From the NCBI RefSeq assembly GCF_017313105.1, contig NZ_JAFLND010000001.1:744001-808000 (forward strand): 64,000 bases of DNA, written 5' to 3'. Made by a program: the position numbers and the translations under genes. Positions within the stretch are counted from its first letter, which is position 1, and the number at the start of each line of letters is the position of its first letter. The notes under the pieces are model-generated. The model was not told the origin of the DNA. It ran no database searches and saw only the letters and a program-made list of their open reading frames with translations. Source of the stretch: [Muricauda] lutisoli (nom. illeg.). GTDB lineage: Bacteria > Bacteroidota > Bacteroidia > Flavobacteriales > Flavobacteriaceae. Shown one piece after another: positions 54,437 through 64,000 of this stretch.

Positions 54437-54803
54437 TTTGCTGATTGCAAGTTACTAACGCACAAAAAAAACTCATTGCAGTTTTCCCTTAAAAAAACTA
54501 TGGGTTTCTTCCTAAAACGGGCTATTTTCCTACACTTTCCCATAAAAAATCGTTAAAATGGATTCAACTGTAACGAATCCCATGATTTTTTAATCCGATT
54601 TTATGGGGTGGAATTCTGGAAAATTTGGAATGTCAATTGGGTAAAGGTTGCGTTTAGTTGGTTCAACAAATAGGTTTAGTTCGTGTTTGGTTTACTACTA
54701 TATTACAATTTGTTGGACCCGCTTCAAAATTTTGGGTAGTGGATTTTAAAATATACGCCTATATTTCGATGAAATACAGCATCTTATAACATTTGGGAGG
54801 GCT
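54437..54803. other. 366-base intergenic region upstream of the LytTR gene
   Basis: The only long gap without a gene. It is AT-rich and carries related short repeats: TTTCCC at 54483 and 54536, TTCCTA at 54509 and 54527, and a TTTCCCATAAAAAAT stretch resembling TTTCCCTTAAAAAA 53 bp upstream. A plus-strand near-promoter element (TATATTTC) lies near 54751 but faces no plus-strand gene. No ORF, tRNA or confident sRNA was found. Confidence 0.5.
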
Positions 54804-55196
54804 TTAACGCATAAAAAGCGCTTCAATTTCCTTTGGAACCCGTTTGGGACGAAAGGTTTTGGCATCCAATAAACACCATTCTGTGACCGCTTTTACCAAA
54901 AGCTCATCGGTTTCTTTGTTTTTGATTTCCACGACTCGTGTGGAAATAGGCCCTTTGTTACTTGCTATAAAGGTGTTTATTAGTATGGTGTTTCCCAATA
55001 CGGCGGATTTGTGATAGGTGATATTGTGGTTCCGGACCACCCAGATCATGGAATTTTGAATCTCTTCCGTTGTCACATGCGTCCAATGCTTTTTGGAAAT
55101 ATCCTGAATCCACTCCACATATCTGATATTATTTACGTGGTTGAGGTCGTCCAGGTCGTTTGGGATTACATCAAAGGATTCCGTATATGTTTTCAT
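54804..55196 (-). CDS. Acyl-CoA thioesterase (4HBT hotdog)
   Basis: 130 residues, one hotdog domain: ESFDVIPNDLDDLNHVNNIR then YVEWIQDI carries the catalytic Asp/His-Asn (LDDLNHVNN) of the FatA/YbgC-like group. It hydrolyses acyl-CoA or acyl-ACP. It begins inside the stop of the glutaminyl cyclase gene (TAATG), so the two are co-translated although functionally unrelated by family. It differs in sequence from the other thioesterase at 8445. Confidence 0.87.
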   Translation of the reverse strand: MKTYTESFDVIPNDLDDLNHVNNIRYVEWIQDISKKHWTHVTTEEIQNSMIWVVRNHNITYHKSAVLGNTILINTFIASNKGPISTRVVEIKNKETDELLVKAVTEWCLLDAKTFRPKRVPKEIEALFMR

Positions 55197-56260
55197 TAGT
55201 CTTTTTTACGGATTTCCACTTCGAACAACTTGTCCCAATTTTTTCCTGTCACAAAAAATGTCTCCCGTTCCGGATGGTAGGCCACCCCGTTCAACACGGA
55301 GTTGCCCTCGTCCCATTCTGGGCCTTTTTTTACTTTGCTCTTGAGTCCACCAAAGTTAATGACACCTTCAATAGCACCAGAGGTCGCATCAATGATCATC
55401 ATGCTTTCCTTTTGGTAGACGTTGGCATAGATCTTCCCATTAACGTACTCCAACTCATTGGCCATATTAAAAATGGATTTGTTGGTTACCGTTTCTATAT
55501 AACCTTGCTCTTCCAAAGTCTCCGGATCCAAGAACCAAATTTTTTCGGTACCGTCGCTCTTGAATATTTTTTCATCATCGTGGCAAAGGCCCCATCCTTC
55601 GCGACTTTTGCCATAGGTGAAGTTTTTGATTTTTTCCAGATTGGATATATCGTATACATAACCTAAACCGCTCTGCCAGGTAAGTTGGTAAAGCTTATCG
55701 TTCATTATAGTGATGCCTTCTCCAAATACGGAAGCATCCATATCTATTTGCTGAAGCACTTCACCTGTTTCAAAGTTGACTTTCCTAACCGTGGAAGCGC
55801 CTTTTTTTCCAGTGCTTTCGTATAAAGTGCCCTCGTGGAACTCCAATCCTTGGGTGTAAGCACCTGTATCATGGGGATAACTATTTACAATTTCATAGGT
55901 GTAAACCTCTGGGGCTGCAGCGGCCAATAGCCTAAAATCCTTTTCCACCGCCACGTTCTGCTCTTCAATTTTAAATTTGGCAACCAAAGTTTTGTTCCCC
56001 AAGGCGGGTAGGTCCAACGTCAATTTGCCATTTTCAACGGGCATTTCCTTATCGTCTATATAATAGTGCAGGTCAGAAATCTCGATGTCTTTTTTGTTCT
56101 TGAGGGTCACGCCTAATTGCCCATTTTGCTGTATGGTTTTGTTTTCCAATTGAATGGAAAAATTCTTGGCCGGGTCTGCATTTCCGCCACAGGCCAAAAA
56201 GAAGAGCAATGCTCCTGAAATGGAAAAAAGTTTGCCCATTGTTCTTATTGCTTGTATCAT
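55196..56260 (-). CDS. Glutaminyl-peptide cyclotransferase (plant-type) lipoprotein
   Basis: 354 residues (347 from the ATG at 56239). Lipoprotein signal ending ALLFFLAC. An N-terminal Ig-like part (30-115) precedes the five-bladed glutamine cyclotransferase domain: NSYPHDTGAYTQGLEFHEG, YESTGKKGAS, GEGITIMNDKLYQLTWQSG and GWGLCHDDEKIFKSDG. It converts N-terminal Gln of secreted proteins to pyroglutamate. In Bacteroidota this is important because signal peptidase I often exposes Gln after export. Promoter TTTG-N20-TAATTTCG at 56313-56282. Confidence 0.92.
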   Translation of the reverse strand: MIQAIRTMGKLFSISGALLFFLACGGNADPAKNFSIQLENKTIQQNGQLGVTLKNKKDIEISDLHYYIDDKEMPVENGKLTLDLPALGNKTLVAKFKIEEQNVAVEKDFRLLAAAAPEVYTYEIVNSYPHDTGAYTQGLEFHEGTLYESTGKKGASTVRKVNFETGEVLQQIDMDASVFGEGITIMNDKLYQLTWQSGLGYVYDISNLEKIKNFTYGKSREGWGLCHDDEKIFKSDGTEKIWFLDPETLEEQGYIETVTNKSIFNMANELEYVNGKIYANVYQKESMMIIDATSGAIEGVINFGGLKSKVKKGPEWDEGNSVLNGVAYHPERETFFVTGKNWDKLFEVEIRKKD

Positions 56261-56281
56261 AAATTATTGATCGTAAAACAC

Positions 56282-56313
56282 CGAAATTAAGAATGAATTG
56301 GGATTGCCACAAA
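56282..56313 (-). promoter_or_regulatory. Promoter of the glutaminyl cyclase gene
   Basis: TTTG (56313-56310), 20-base spacer, TAATTTCG (56289-56282; one mismatch). Its -33 is interleaved with that of the divergent SRP RNA promoter. Confidence 0.55.
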
Positions 56314-56333
56314 TTTAAAAGGTCGTATATTTG
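56304..56333 (+). promoter_or_regulatory. SRP RNA promoter
   Basis: TTG (56304-56306), 19-base spacer, TATATTTG (56326-56333), consensus. Five bases separate it from the first base of the RNA stem (56339), which calibrates the distance between -7 element and transcription start in this genome. Confidence 0.8.
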
Positions 56334-56338
56334 CGGCC

Positions 56339-56434
56339 GGGCAAGTCCTACACGACCAGCTCCTGCAGAATCCCCCAGGGCGGGAACGCAGCAAGGGTAT
56401 GCGGTCGTAGCGGTGCGATGTAGGTAGCTTGCCC
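56339..56434 (+). ncRNA. ffs: Signal recognition particle RNA, small bacterial type
   Basis: About 96 bases folding into one long hairpin. The ends GGGCAAG (56339-56345) and CTTGCCC (56428-56434) pair, then TCCTACA with TGTAGG and CGACC with GGTCG. The apical part carries the conserved Ffh-binding loop and a GGAA tetraloop (56383-56386) closed by GCG/CGC, with GCAGCAAGGGTA on the 3' side. It binds Ffh and targets membrane proteins to SecYEG. Exact 3' end is set by a following T-run. Consensus promoter directly upstream. Confidence 0.93.
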
Positions 56435-56440
56435 TTTTTT
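56428..56440 (+). terminator. SRP RNA terminator
   Basis: The closing stem of the SRP RNA (CTTGCCC) runs straight into TTTTTT (56435-56440), so the RNA's own hairpin acts as the terminator. Confidence 0.75.
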
Positions 56441-56461
56441 GTACCCAAAAATCAGATGATC

Positions 56462-57271
56462 ATGGATAAAAAAGTTGTACTGATCACAGGCGGTTCTTCA
56501 GGTATTGGTAAATCTATCGGGAAATACTTGACCCAAAAAGGATTTACTGTTTATGGTACTACGCGTAATCCTAAAAACTATCCCGATTTTACGGAGTTTG
56601 AACTTGTTCAATTGGATGTGAAAGATGTCGAAAGCATTCAAAATGCCGTTTCCTACATCATTTCCAAGGAAAACAGATTGGATGTATTGATCAACAATGC
56701 AGGTGTGGGTATCACAGGACCTATTGAAGAGACGCCCCACGAAGAAATACTCCATGTGTTCGACACCAACTTTCATGGCCCCGTACATGTAATGAAAGCC
56801 GTTTTGCCGCAAATGCGCAAGCAGGGAAAGGGAGTTATCATCAATATTACATCCATAGCAGGTTATATGGGGCTACCATATAGAGGGTTTTACTCTGCCA
56901 CCAAAGGCGCTTTGGGGCTGATCACTGAAGCGCTGCGCATGGAAACCAAGGATTTTGGCGTAACCATAACCAATGTGGCCCCGGGTGATTTTGCCACCAA
57001 TATTGCATCGGGCAGATACCACTCTCCGGTAATCAAAGGTTCCGCTTATGAAGAAAAGTACAGTCAAACCCTAAAAGGAATCGATGAGGACGTTGACAGT
57101 GGGGGAGACCCCATCCAAGTGGCCGAGGCGGTTTATAAGATCATCAACAGGAAAAAACCAAAGATACATAACCCAGTGGGTGCGTTTTTACAAAAGTTTT
57201 CCCTTAGGTTAAAGAAGATTTTACCCGACAAAGTCTACGAAAAATTGCTCCTCAACCATTATAAGTTGTAA
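56462..57271 (+). CDS. SDR-family oxidoreductase
   Basis: 269 residues. Classical short-chain dehydrogenase: VVLITGGSSGIGKSIGKYL (TGxxxGIG), INNAGVGITGPIEE (NNAG), and catalytic YSATKGALGLI, with the preceding ITSIAGYMG Ser. NAD(P) and substrate cannot be decided; the C-terminal tail (RKKPKIHNPVGAFLQKFSLR) resembles sterol/retinol-type SDRs in annotation. ATG at 56462; ATG 56456 adds two residues. It starts 27 bases after the SRP RNA. Confidence 0.9.
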   Translation: MDKKVVLITGGSSGIGKSIGKYLTQKGFTVYGTTRNPKNYPDFTEFELVQLDVKDVESIQNAVSYIISKENRLDVLINNAGVGITGPIEETPHEEILHVFDTNFHGPVHVMKAVLPQMRKQGKGVIINITSIAGYMGLPYRGFYSATKGALGLITEALRMETKDFGVTITNVAPGDFATNIASGRYHSPVIKGSAYEEKYSQTLKGIDEDVDSGGDPIQVAEAVYKIINRKKPKIHNPVGAFLQKFSLRLKKILPDKVYEKLLLNHYKL

Positions 57272-57276
57272 TTTTA
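57245..57276 (+). promoter_or_regulatory. Promoter of fsa
   Basis: TTG (57245-57247), 21-base spacer, TAATTTTA (57269-57276; one mismatch) overlapping the stop codon of the SDR gene. Leader about 30 bases. Confidence 0.45.
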
Positions 57277-57310
57277 CACTTATTAGCGAACCAATTATAA
57301 ATACTTAGAA

Positions 57311-57967
57311 ATGAAGTTTTTTATTGATACTGCCAACCTTGACCAAATTAAGGAAGCCCAAGAATTGGGTGTGTTGGATGGTGTGACCACCAACCCTTCC
57401 CTAATGGCGAAAGAAGGTATTACAGGAAAGGATAATATTTTAAAACACTATGTGGATATCTGCAATATTGTTGATGGAGATGTTTCTGCCGAGGTAGTGG
57501 CCACTGATTTTGATGGAATGGTCAAAGAAGGTGAGGAGCTGGCAGAGCTGCACGAGCAGATTGTAGTGAAAGTTCCTATGATCAAGGATGGTGTAAAAGC
57601 ATTGAAATATTTTTCCGATAAAGGTATTCGTACCAACTGTACATTGGTGTTCTCACCAGGCCAGGCCCTATTGGCCGCCAAAGCGGGAGCAACCTACGTT
57701 TCTCCGTTTTTGGGCAGATTGGACGATATTTCCACCGATGGTCTTAATTTGATAGCGGAAATCCGTTTGATTTATGACAACTACGGATTTGAAACTGAAA
57801 TCTTGGCTGCATCCATCCGCCACACCATGCACGTAATTGATTGTGCCAAGCTTGGTGCCGATGTTATGACAGGCCCATTGTCTTCTATAGATGGATTGTT
57901 AAAGCACCCATTGACCGATATTGGATTGGCCAAATTCTTGGAAGATTATAAAAAAGGAAATTCCTAA
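57311..57967 (+). CDS. fsa: Fructose-6-phosphate aldolase / small transaldolase (Fsa/MipB family)
   Basis: 218 residues, the length of the short transaldolase subfamily. It starts [20 protein letters not shown], with [14 protein letters not shown], Schiff-base Lys in [31 protein letters not shown] and [20 protein letters not shown]. Members act as transaldolase of the pentose phosphate pathway or as fructose-6-phosphate aldolase; the two are hard to tell apart by sequence. With gap and the gluconate genes it covers sugar-phosphate metabolism. Terminator follows. Confidence 0.92.
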   Translation: MKFFIDTANLDQIKEAQELGVLDGVTTNPSLMAKEGITGKDNILKHYVDICNIVDGDVSAEVVATDFDGMVKEGEELAELHEQIVVKVPMIKDGVKALKYFSDKGIRTNCTLVFSPGQALLAAKAGATYVSPFLGRLDDISTDGLNLIAEIRLIYDNYGFETEILAASIRHTMHVIDCAKLGADVMTGPLSSIDGLLKHPLTDIGLAKFLEDYKKGNS

Positions 57968-57996
57968 TAAGGAATCTAGATAAAAGCTAAGATAAG

Positions 57997-58028
57997 AGGC
58001 CCTGAATGAAAATTCGGGGCTTTTTTTT
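57997..58028. terminator. Bidirectional terminator after fsa
   Basis: GCCCTGAAT (57999-58007) pairs with ATTCGGGGC (58012-58020, one G-U), followed by a run of eight T; also serves the convergent TlpA-like gene. Confidence 0.85.
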
Positions 58029-59433
58029 ATAGGGAAGTATACAGGTTCGCAAACCCATCTACTACAACGGTGTCCTTTGCGATGACACATTTGTTGAGAC
58101 CATCTATGATCATGGCCATTTGTAACTCTTTAAAATTCTCGCCAAAAAACTGCTTGCTCGTGTCCAGTTTGTAATCGTCCATGAGTTGCTTCCACTGGCT
58201 AAAATTGGTCCTTAAGTTAATGCCAACAAAGTTATAGTGAGGATATTTTTCCTCGAGGGAGGTAATATGTTTATTTACGTTTCTAAAATGACTCTTTTGA
58301 TCGGCCGTCCAAAAATAGAAAACTGTATTTTTCTTATTGTTGGCCAAATCTTTTAAGGAAACAGATTCATTATTGATGTTCTTTACCGCAATATTGGGGA
58401 TAGCGGTGTTTGGTTGCAAATTTTTAATGCCCTTGTACAATAAATCTATTTCCTCTTGATGTTCCTCGTTGGTGGAAAGGGATTTAAATTTATCTATAAA
58501 CACGGTGGCCTCTTCACTCGGCTTGTGTTCCCTTAACAAATAATCCATCGCAACATTTCTGAAAAGGATATCCCTTAGCTCCGTCTGTTTCACAATACTG
58601 TCCACCAAAGTGAGCTTATGTTTATTGAAGTGCAATCTGTCGCTGACGGGTTGTCTGTTGGTAGAGCAGTTTTCCAAACAAGTCATGTAGGACATGTTTC
58701 CGAAGTGCCATTTCATAAAATCAAAATAAGGTCTAAAATACGTCAGGTCCTTATTATTGAGATCGATATTTTTTCGGTAACCATAAAAATCCTCACCAAG
58801 CTCATGAATGGTTTCCTCCCCAGTTTCCTTTTTATGGTAGAAAGGATATTTTTCCTTATTAACGTAAGTGTTGTAGTCAATTGAAGCTTCTGCCATGGCC
58901 AAAGCCTTAGGTGTAAATTGGTTGTCAGTGTTAAGTTCATTCAACAAAGCAGCCTTAATGGCATGCAAGGAATCTATTTTCTCACTAAATGCTTCAGGGG
59001 TTAAGCTGTAATACTCCTTTATAAGAGGCTCTTCTTTCTCGTTGGTCAAGAAAATCTCTATCAAAAAATTGTTGATTTCACTTCCTTTTCCGGAGTAAAC
59101 CAAAGATTCATCAAATTCTACCGTATTCAAACGGGCCAGAAGGCTGTCGCCCTTGGTCAAATAAACGTATTGAAGTTCTGGTGTATGGTCAAAATGATAA
59201 AGTCCGTCCTCTATACCGTCAAGTTGAAAAGCAAAGTGATTGTTATCATCGAGCTTTACGGAATCCACATAAGAATCGTTGTGGTAGAGCACGACATACT
59301 CGCTTGTAGGGTTTACAATTTCTCCCCCAAAATATACTGAAGAACCGTTTTCTGGAGAATCAGAACACGATACGAGCGATAACAATAAGATAAGGCTGAG
59401 TAAAAATCTTACCATATATAGGGAACGATTCAT
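58027..59433 (-). CDS. TlpA-like (thioredoxin-fold) lipoprotein lacking the active-site cysteines
   Basis: 468 residues from the ATG at 59433 (an ATG at 59415 also fits). Lipoprotein signal ending LLLSLVSC. An N-terminal DUF4369-like beta domain (25-130), a helical middle (130-330) with CLENCSTN, and a C-terminal thioredoxin-like domain (about 345-468: KDLANNKKNTVFYFWTADQK, PHYNFVGINLR). Where TlpA/ResA proteins have WCxxC, this reads FWTADQKSHF, so it cannot be a dithiol reductase. Promoter element TACTTTTG (59449-59442) and a cluster of GTTAA repeats (59471-59497) lie just upstream. Confidence 0.82.
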   Translation of the reverse strand: MNRSLYMVRFLLSLILLLSLVSCSDSPENGSSVYFGGEIVNPTSEYVVLYHNDSYVDSVKLDDNNHFAFQLDGIEDGLYHFDHTPELQYVYLTKGDSLLARLNTVEFDESLVYSGKGSEINNFLIEIFLTNEKEEPLIKEYYSLTPEAFSEKIDSLHAIKAALLNELNTDNQFTPKALAMAEASIDYNTYVNKEKYPFYHKKETGEETIHELGEDFYGYRKNIDLNNKDLTYFRPYFDFMKWHFGNMSYMTCLENCSTNRQPVSDRLHFNKHKLTLVDSIVKQTELRDILFRNVAMDYLLREHKPSEEATVFIDKFKSLSTNEEHQEEIDLLYKGIKNLQPNTAIPNIAVKNINNESVSLKDLANNKKNTVFYFWTADQKSHFRNVNKHITSLEEKYPHYNFVGINLRTNFSQWKQLMDDYKLDTSKQFFGENFKELQMAMIIDGLNKCVIAKDTVVVDGFANLYTSL

Positions 59434-59441
59434 TTGACTAT

Positions 59442-59449
59442 CAAAAGTA
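59442..59449 (-). promoter_or_regulatory. -7 promoter element (TACTTTTG) of the TlpA-like gene
   Basis: Perfect TAnnTTTG on the minus strand, eight bases from the ATG at 59433. Confidence 0.5.
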
Positions 59450-59470
59450 AGCAACCCAAGAAGCCAAACT

Positions 59471-59497
59471 TGTTAAGGGGTAGTTAAATGTTGTTAA
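59471..59497 (+). promoter_or_regulatory. Triple GTTAA repeat containing TGTTAAG-N5-GTTAAA
   Basis: GTTAA half-sites start at 59472, 59483 and 59493 (11 and 10 bp apart), with the full motif at 59471-59488. Located about 35-60 bases upstream of the inferred start of the TlpA-like gene and about 75-100 bases upstream of that of the ABC-F gene. Confidence 0.55.
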
Positions 59498-59538
59498 ACG
59501 GCGATTTTTCATCGTTCAAATATGCGCTTTTAAATTAG

Positions 59539-61931
<2,393 letters not shown>

Positions 61932-61952
61932 GCATTTTTTTAGTAATCAACT

Positions 61953-61960
61953 CAAATTTA
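61953..61960 (-). promoter_or_regulatory. -7 promoter element (TAAATTTG) of the two-TM protein gene
   Basis: Perfect TAnnTTTG on the minus strand; start inferred near 61947. Confidence 0.55.
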
Positions 61961-61980
61961 AGGATTTGAATTTTCGATAC

Positions 61981-61992
61981 TGACATTTGTCA
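61981..61992. promoter_or_regulatory. Palindrome TGACA-TT-TGTCA in divergent intergenic region
   Basis: Five-bp perfect arms with a two-base spacer, about 35 bases upstream of the inferred start of the two-TM gene; a candidate operator. Confidence 0.3.
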
Positions 61993-62003
61993 TAAAAACG
62001 CAA

Positions 62004-62021
62004 TGTTAAGTTTTTGTTAAA
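62004..62021 (+). promoter_or_regulatory. TGTTAAG-N5-GTTAAA motif between the two-TM and fasciclin genes
   Basis: Exact copy of the motif at 27475 and 59471, GTTAA starts at 62005 and 62016 (11 bp). Upstream of the fasciclin gene in the same orientation. Confidence 0.55.
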
Positions 62022-62144
62022 TGAAATTTTGAAATGTTGAAATAGCGGGGATGTCATCAAAAAAGATGTATCTTATCGACGTTTTTGGCAGTTAGTCGTA
62101 TAATTATACTAAAAAGAACAAGCCCTAAAATTTTGACCAATTAT

Positions 62145-62672
62145 ATGAATACCCCCGCAACTAAACTCTTGCTTGGCTTTTGCTTGGCTTTTTCTATTTA
62201 TACAACTGCCCAAAATACTTCCAATGCGCTTTCTTACACCAGTAAGTTGGACAACCATAAAATTCTATTGAGTGCAGTAAATGCGACAGAGTTGGGTACG
62301 TTGCTCAAAAAATCAGGACCATTTACCATTTTCGCACCTTCCGATGCAGCATTCGAGAAATTTTCGAACAACAAAATGGCAGAGCTGATCAATGCAGAGG
62401 ATAAAAGCGCATTAAAATCGTTGTTGTCCTATCATATTGTAGCCGGTCAGCTGACGGCATCTCGCATGCTTCGAGCTATAGGTAGAGGTAATGGGATTGC
62501 TCGTTTCACCACTGTACAGGGCAAAAAACTGACAGCACATTTGGATGGGTACGATATTGTGCTCACCGATCCTGTTGGTAATACCGCAAGAATAACTACA
62601 GCCGATCTTAATTTGGAAAATGAAGGTGTGGTTCACGAAATAGACAGTGTTATTTTACCTGCCCAAATGTAA
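62145..62672 (+). CDS. Secreted fasciclin-domain protein
   Basis: 175 residues from the ATG at 62145, which yields a signal peptide (KLLLGFCLAFSIYTTAQ). One fasciclin (FAS1) domain: ILLSAVNATELGTLLKKSGP then FTIFAPSDAAFEKF (H1 motif), LKSLLSYHIVAGQLTA, and the H2 end VHEIDSVILPAQ. FAS1 proteins act in adhesion and surface interactions. An exact GTTAA-type regulator motif lies about 125 bases upstream. Its stop directly abuts the stop of the convergent pheT (TAATTA). Confidence 0.9.
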   Translation: MNTPATKLLLGFCLAFSIYTTAQNTSNALSYTSKLDNHKILLSAVNATELGTLLKKSGPFTIFAPSDAAFEKFSNNKMAELINAEDKSALKSLLSYHIVAGQLTASRMLRAIGRGNGIARFTTVQGKKLTAHLDGYDIVLTDPVGNTARITTADLNLENEGVVHEIDSVILPAQM

Positions 62673-64000
62673 TTAGCGAAGTTCCGCTCCCAATTCCTTT
62701 TGATACTGGGCCAATAGTTTGCCCATTATTTTGTCGATTTGCTTGTCCGTCAAGGTTTTCTTTTCGTCCATCAAAGTAAAGCTTACTGCATAGGATTTTT
62801 TACCTTCAGGAAGGTTTTCACCTGTATACACATCGAAAAGATTCACTTTTTTAAGCAATTTTTTCTCCGTATTCCAAGCTATATCGTATACTTTTTGGAA
62901 AGAAACCGAGTCGTCCAGTAACAAGGCAAAATCCCTGGTTACTTCCGGGAACTTGGGAATTTCCTTGAAAGCCACGTTTTGAGTGCTTACGGACTCGAGA
63001 ATGGCGTCCCAGTTCAAATCGGCATAAAACACCTCTTGTTTGATGTCCAATTGTTTTAGGGCGGCTTTGCCGACCAATCCGAGAGACACCATTGTTGTGT
63101 TGTTCTTCACATAAGAAATGCCTTCCGCATAATCTGGTTCCGATAAAGGTTTTGTATCAATGTCCCTGAGACCCAAGCGCTCAAAAACATTGTCAACAAT
63201 ACCTTTCAGGTAGAAAAACTCCGATTTTTTGGAGGCAACGGCCCAACTATTTTGTTTGCGGTCGCCAGAAATAAAAATAGCCAAGTGCTGCTTTTCTTTA
63301 TGTTGGCCACTTACTTTGTGATAGGTTTTGCCAAATTCGAACAGTTTAAGATCTGTTTTTTGCCTATTGTGGTTATAGCTCACCGTTTGTAGGCCAGAAT
63401 GAAGCATGGAGGTCCGAAGCACTGATAGGTCGGAACTCAAAGGATTCATCATTTGAACAGCGCTATCATCATCCGAAGTGATCTCGGATGAAACCAAACT
63501 GTTGGTCATGATCTCATAGAAACCTTTGGAAGCCAACATACTTCCGATAACATCCTGAATTCTGTAGTTTTCGAATCGTGAAGTTTTGGCGATGGAGGCA
63601 TTAAGTTTTTCCTTGAAATCAATATTGTTATAGCCAAATACCCTTAGAATCTCCTCAATTACGTCAACTTCTCGGGTAACATCGACTCTGTAGGTCGGAA
63701 TGGTCAATCCGAGACCTGACTCGGTAACGTTGTTGATTCGGATTTCGAGGGACGAAAGAATGGATTTAATCGTGTCCTGTGGGATTTCTTGACCAATCAG
63801 GGAGTTTATTTTACTGAACGTCAAGAACACCTGTCTTTCTTGTGGTTTCTTCGGGAACAAGTCGGCAATCTCAGATGTAATATATCCTCCAGCGATTTCC
63901 TTGATCAATAAGGCAGCCCTTTTAAGGGCGTATTTCGTTACATTGATATCGATACCTCTTTCAAATCTAAAGGAAGCATCGGTGTTCAATCCATGTCTTT
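62673..64000 (-). CDS. pheT: Phenylalanine-tRNA ligase beta subunit, C-terminal part (runs off window)
   Basis: The frame is open at base 64000; 442 codons are visible. Near the window edge it reads RHGLNTDASFRFERGIDINV, the typical B3/B4-to-B5 junction of PheT, then the B5 domain (FSKINSLIGQEIPQDTIKSI and IPTYRVDVTREVDVIEEIL), the catalytic-like core (MNPLSSDLSVLRTSMLHSGL) and the C-terminal anticodon-binding domain (FKEIPKFPEVTRDFALLLDD and KSYAVSFTLMDEKKTLTDKQ). With PheS it charges tRNA-Phe. The N-terminal B1-B3/4 editing region is outside the window. Confidence 0.95.
   Translation of the reverse strand, partial: RHGLNTDASFRFERGIDINVTKYALKRAALLIKEIAGGYITSEIADLFPKKPQERQVFLTFSKINSLIGQEIPQDTIKSILSSLEIRINNVTESGLGLTIPTYRVDVTREVDVIEEILRVFGYNNIDFKEKLNASIAKTSRFENYRIQDVIGSMLASKGFYEIMTNSLVSSEITSDDDSAVQMMNPLSSDLSVLRTSMLHSGLQTVSYNHNRQKTDLKLFEFGKTYHKVSGQHKEKQHLAIFISGDRKQNSWAVASKKSEFFYLKGIVDNVFERLGLRDIDTKPLSEPDYAEGISYVKNNTTMVSLGLVGKAALKQLDIKQEVFYADLNWDAILESVSTQNVAFKEIPKFPEVTRDFALLLDDSVSFQKVYDIAWNTEKKLLKKVNLFDVYTGENLPEGKKSYAVSFTLMDEKKTLTDKQIDKIMGKLLAQYQKELGAELR

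Noticed and set aside
54437..54803. A small RNA gene in the 366-base gap
   Set aside because: A near-promoter exists on the plus strand near 54751, but no stable hairpin plus T-run was found downstream, so there is no support.
62673..64000. Truncated pheT pseudogene
   Set aside because: The frame is open to the window edge and reads into typical PheT sequence; the truncation is only the window boundary. The same holds for gap at bases 1-756.

Overview
This is a 64 kb piece of a Bacteroidota core chromosome, most likely a marine member of the Flavobacteriaceae (Muricauda/Allomuricauda-like; the genus is a guess). The signs are Bacteroidota-type promoters (TTG ... TAnnTTTG), A-rich translation starts without Shine-Dalgarno sequences, many short lipoproteins, a type IX secretion PorP/SprF protein, a Bacteroidota-type RNA polymerase omega subunit, and families typical of the phylum (DUF4835, DUF6913-like, DUF6503-like). 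I see no prophage, insertion sequence, CRISPR array, defence island or tRNA gene. Coding density is very high.

Layout. 1-5.6 kb: edge-truncated gap, htrA, then dapF / GNAT / mltG and a lysozyme-like protein. 5.6-12 kb: RsmI-like methylase, tyrosine phosphatase, dnaA, a thioesterase, and a ribD / HAD / EamA / yigZ operon. 12-15.7 kb: GNAT / prmC / ligA / small ORF. 15.7-17.4 kb: a 5'-nucleotidase split over two genes. 17.4-24.9 kb: DUF6913-like gene, dapA, bamD, rpoZ, coaBC, DUF4835, recN, fabI. 24.9-29.9 kb: glycosyltransferase, ybbR-like gene, coaE, then an OmpR-type two-component system. 29.9-38.7 kb: a long leftward block with gntP, gntK, miaA, a potassium channel, an exonuclease/GIY-YIG fusion, yggS, DUF1015, hbd and a Gfo/Idh oxidoreductase. 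38.8-49.4 kb: pcm, smpB, lipoproteins, PorP, TetR, clpB with divergent ytxJ, and glyA. 49.4-54.4 kb: a regulatory cluster (TPR sensor kinase, LuxR-type regulator, two very small secreted proteins, LytTR regulator). 54.8-64 kb: thioesterase, glutaminyl cyclase, SRP RNA, SDR, fsa, a TlpA-like lipoprotein, ABC-F protein, fasciclin protein and edge-truncated pheT.

How it works together. Most genes are housekeeping: lysine/peptidoglycan (dapF, dapA, mltG), CoA and riboflavin synthesis (coaBC, coaE, ribD), replication and repair (dnaA, ligA, recN), translation and its rescue (prmC, smpB, miaA, pheT, ABC-F), outer-membrane biogenesis (bamD), protein quality control (htrA, clpB, pcm).

The most interesting signals are regulatory. 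(1) A shared direct repeat TGTTAAG-N5-GTTAAA, with half-sites 11 bp apart, lies upstream of the OmpR-type two-component genes and in two other intergenic regions; a close variant lies upstream of htrA. This looks like the binding site of an envelope-stress regulon. (2) A perfect 16-bp direct repeat with a 21-bp period sits between a LytTR regulator that has lost its phospho-acceptor Asp and a 54-residue lipoprotein gene. (3) Several promoters place the transcription start at the start codon, suggesting frequent leaderless mRNAs; the SRP RNA promoter in the same window calibrates the spacing. (4) prmC contains six tandem 7-bp repeats. (5) The ABC-F protein has one consensus and one doubly degenerate ATP site.
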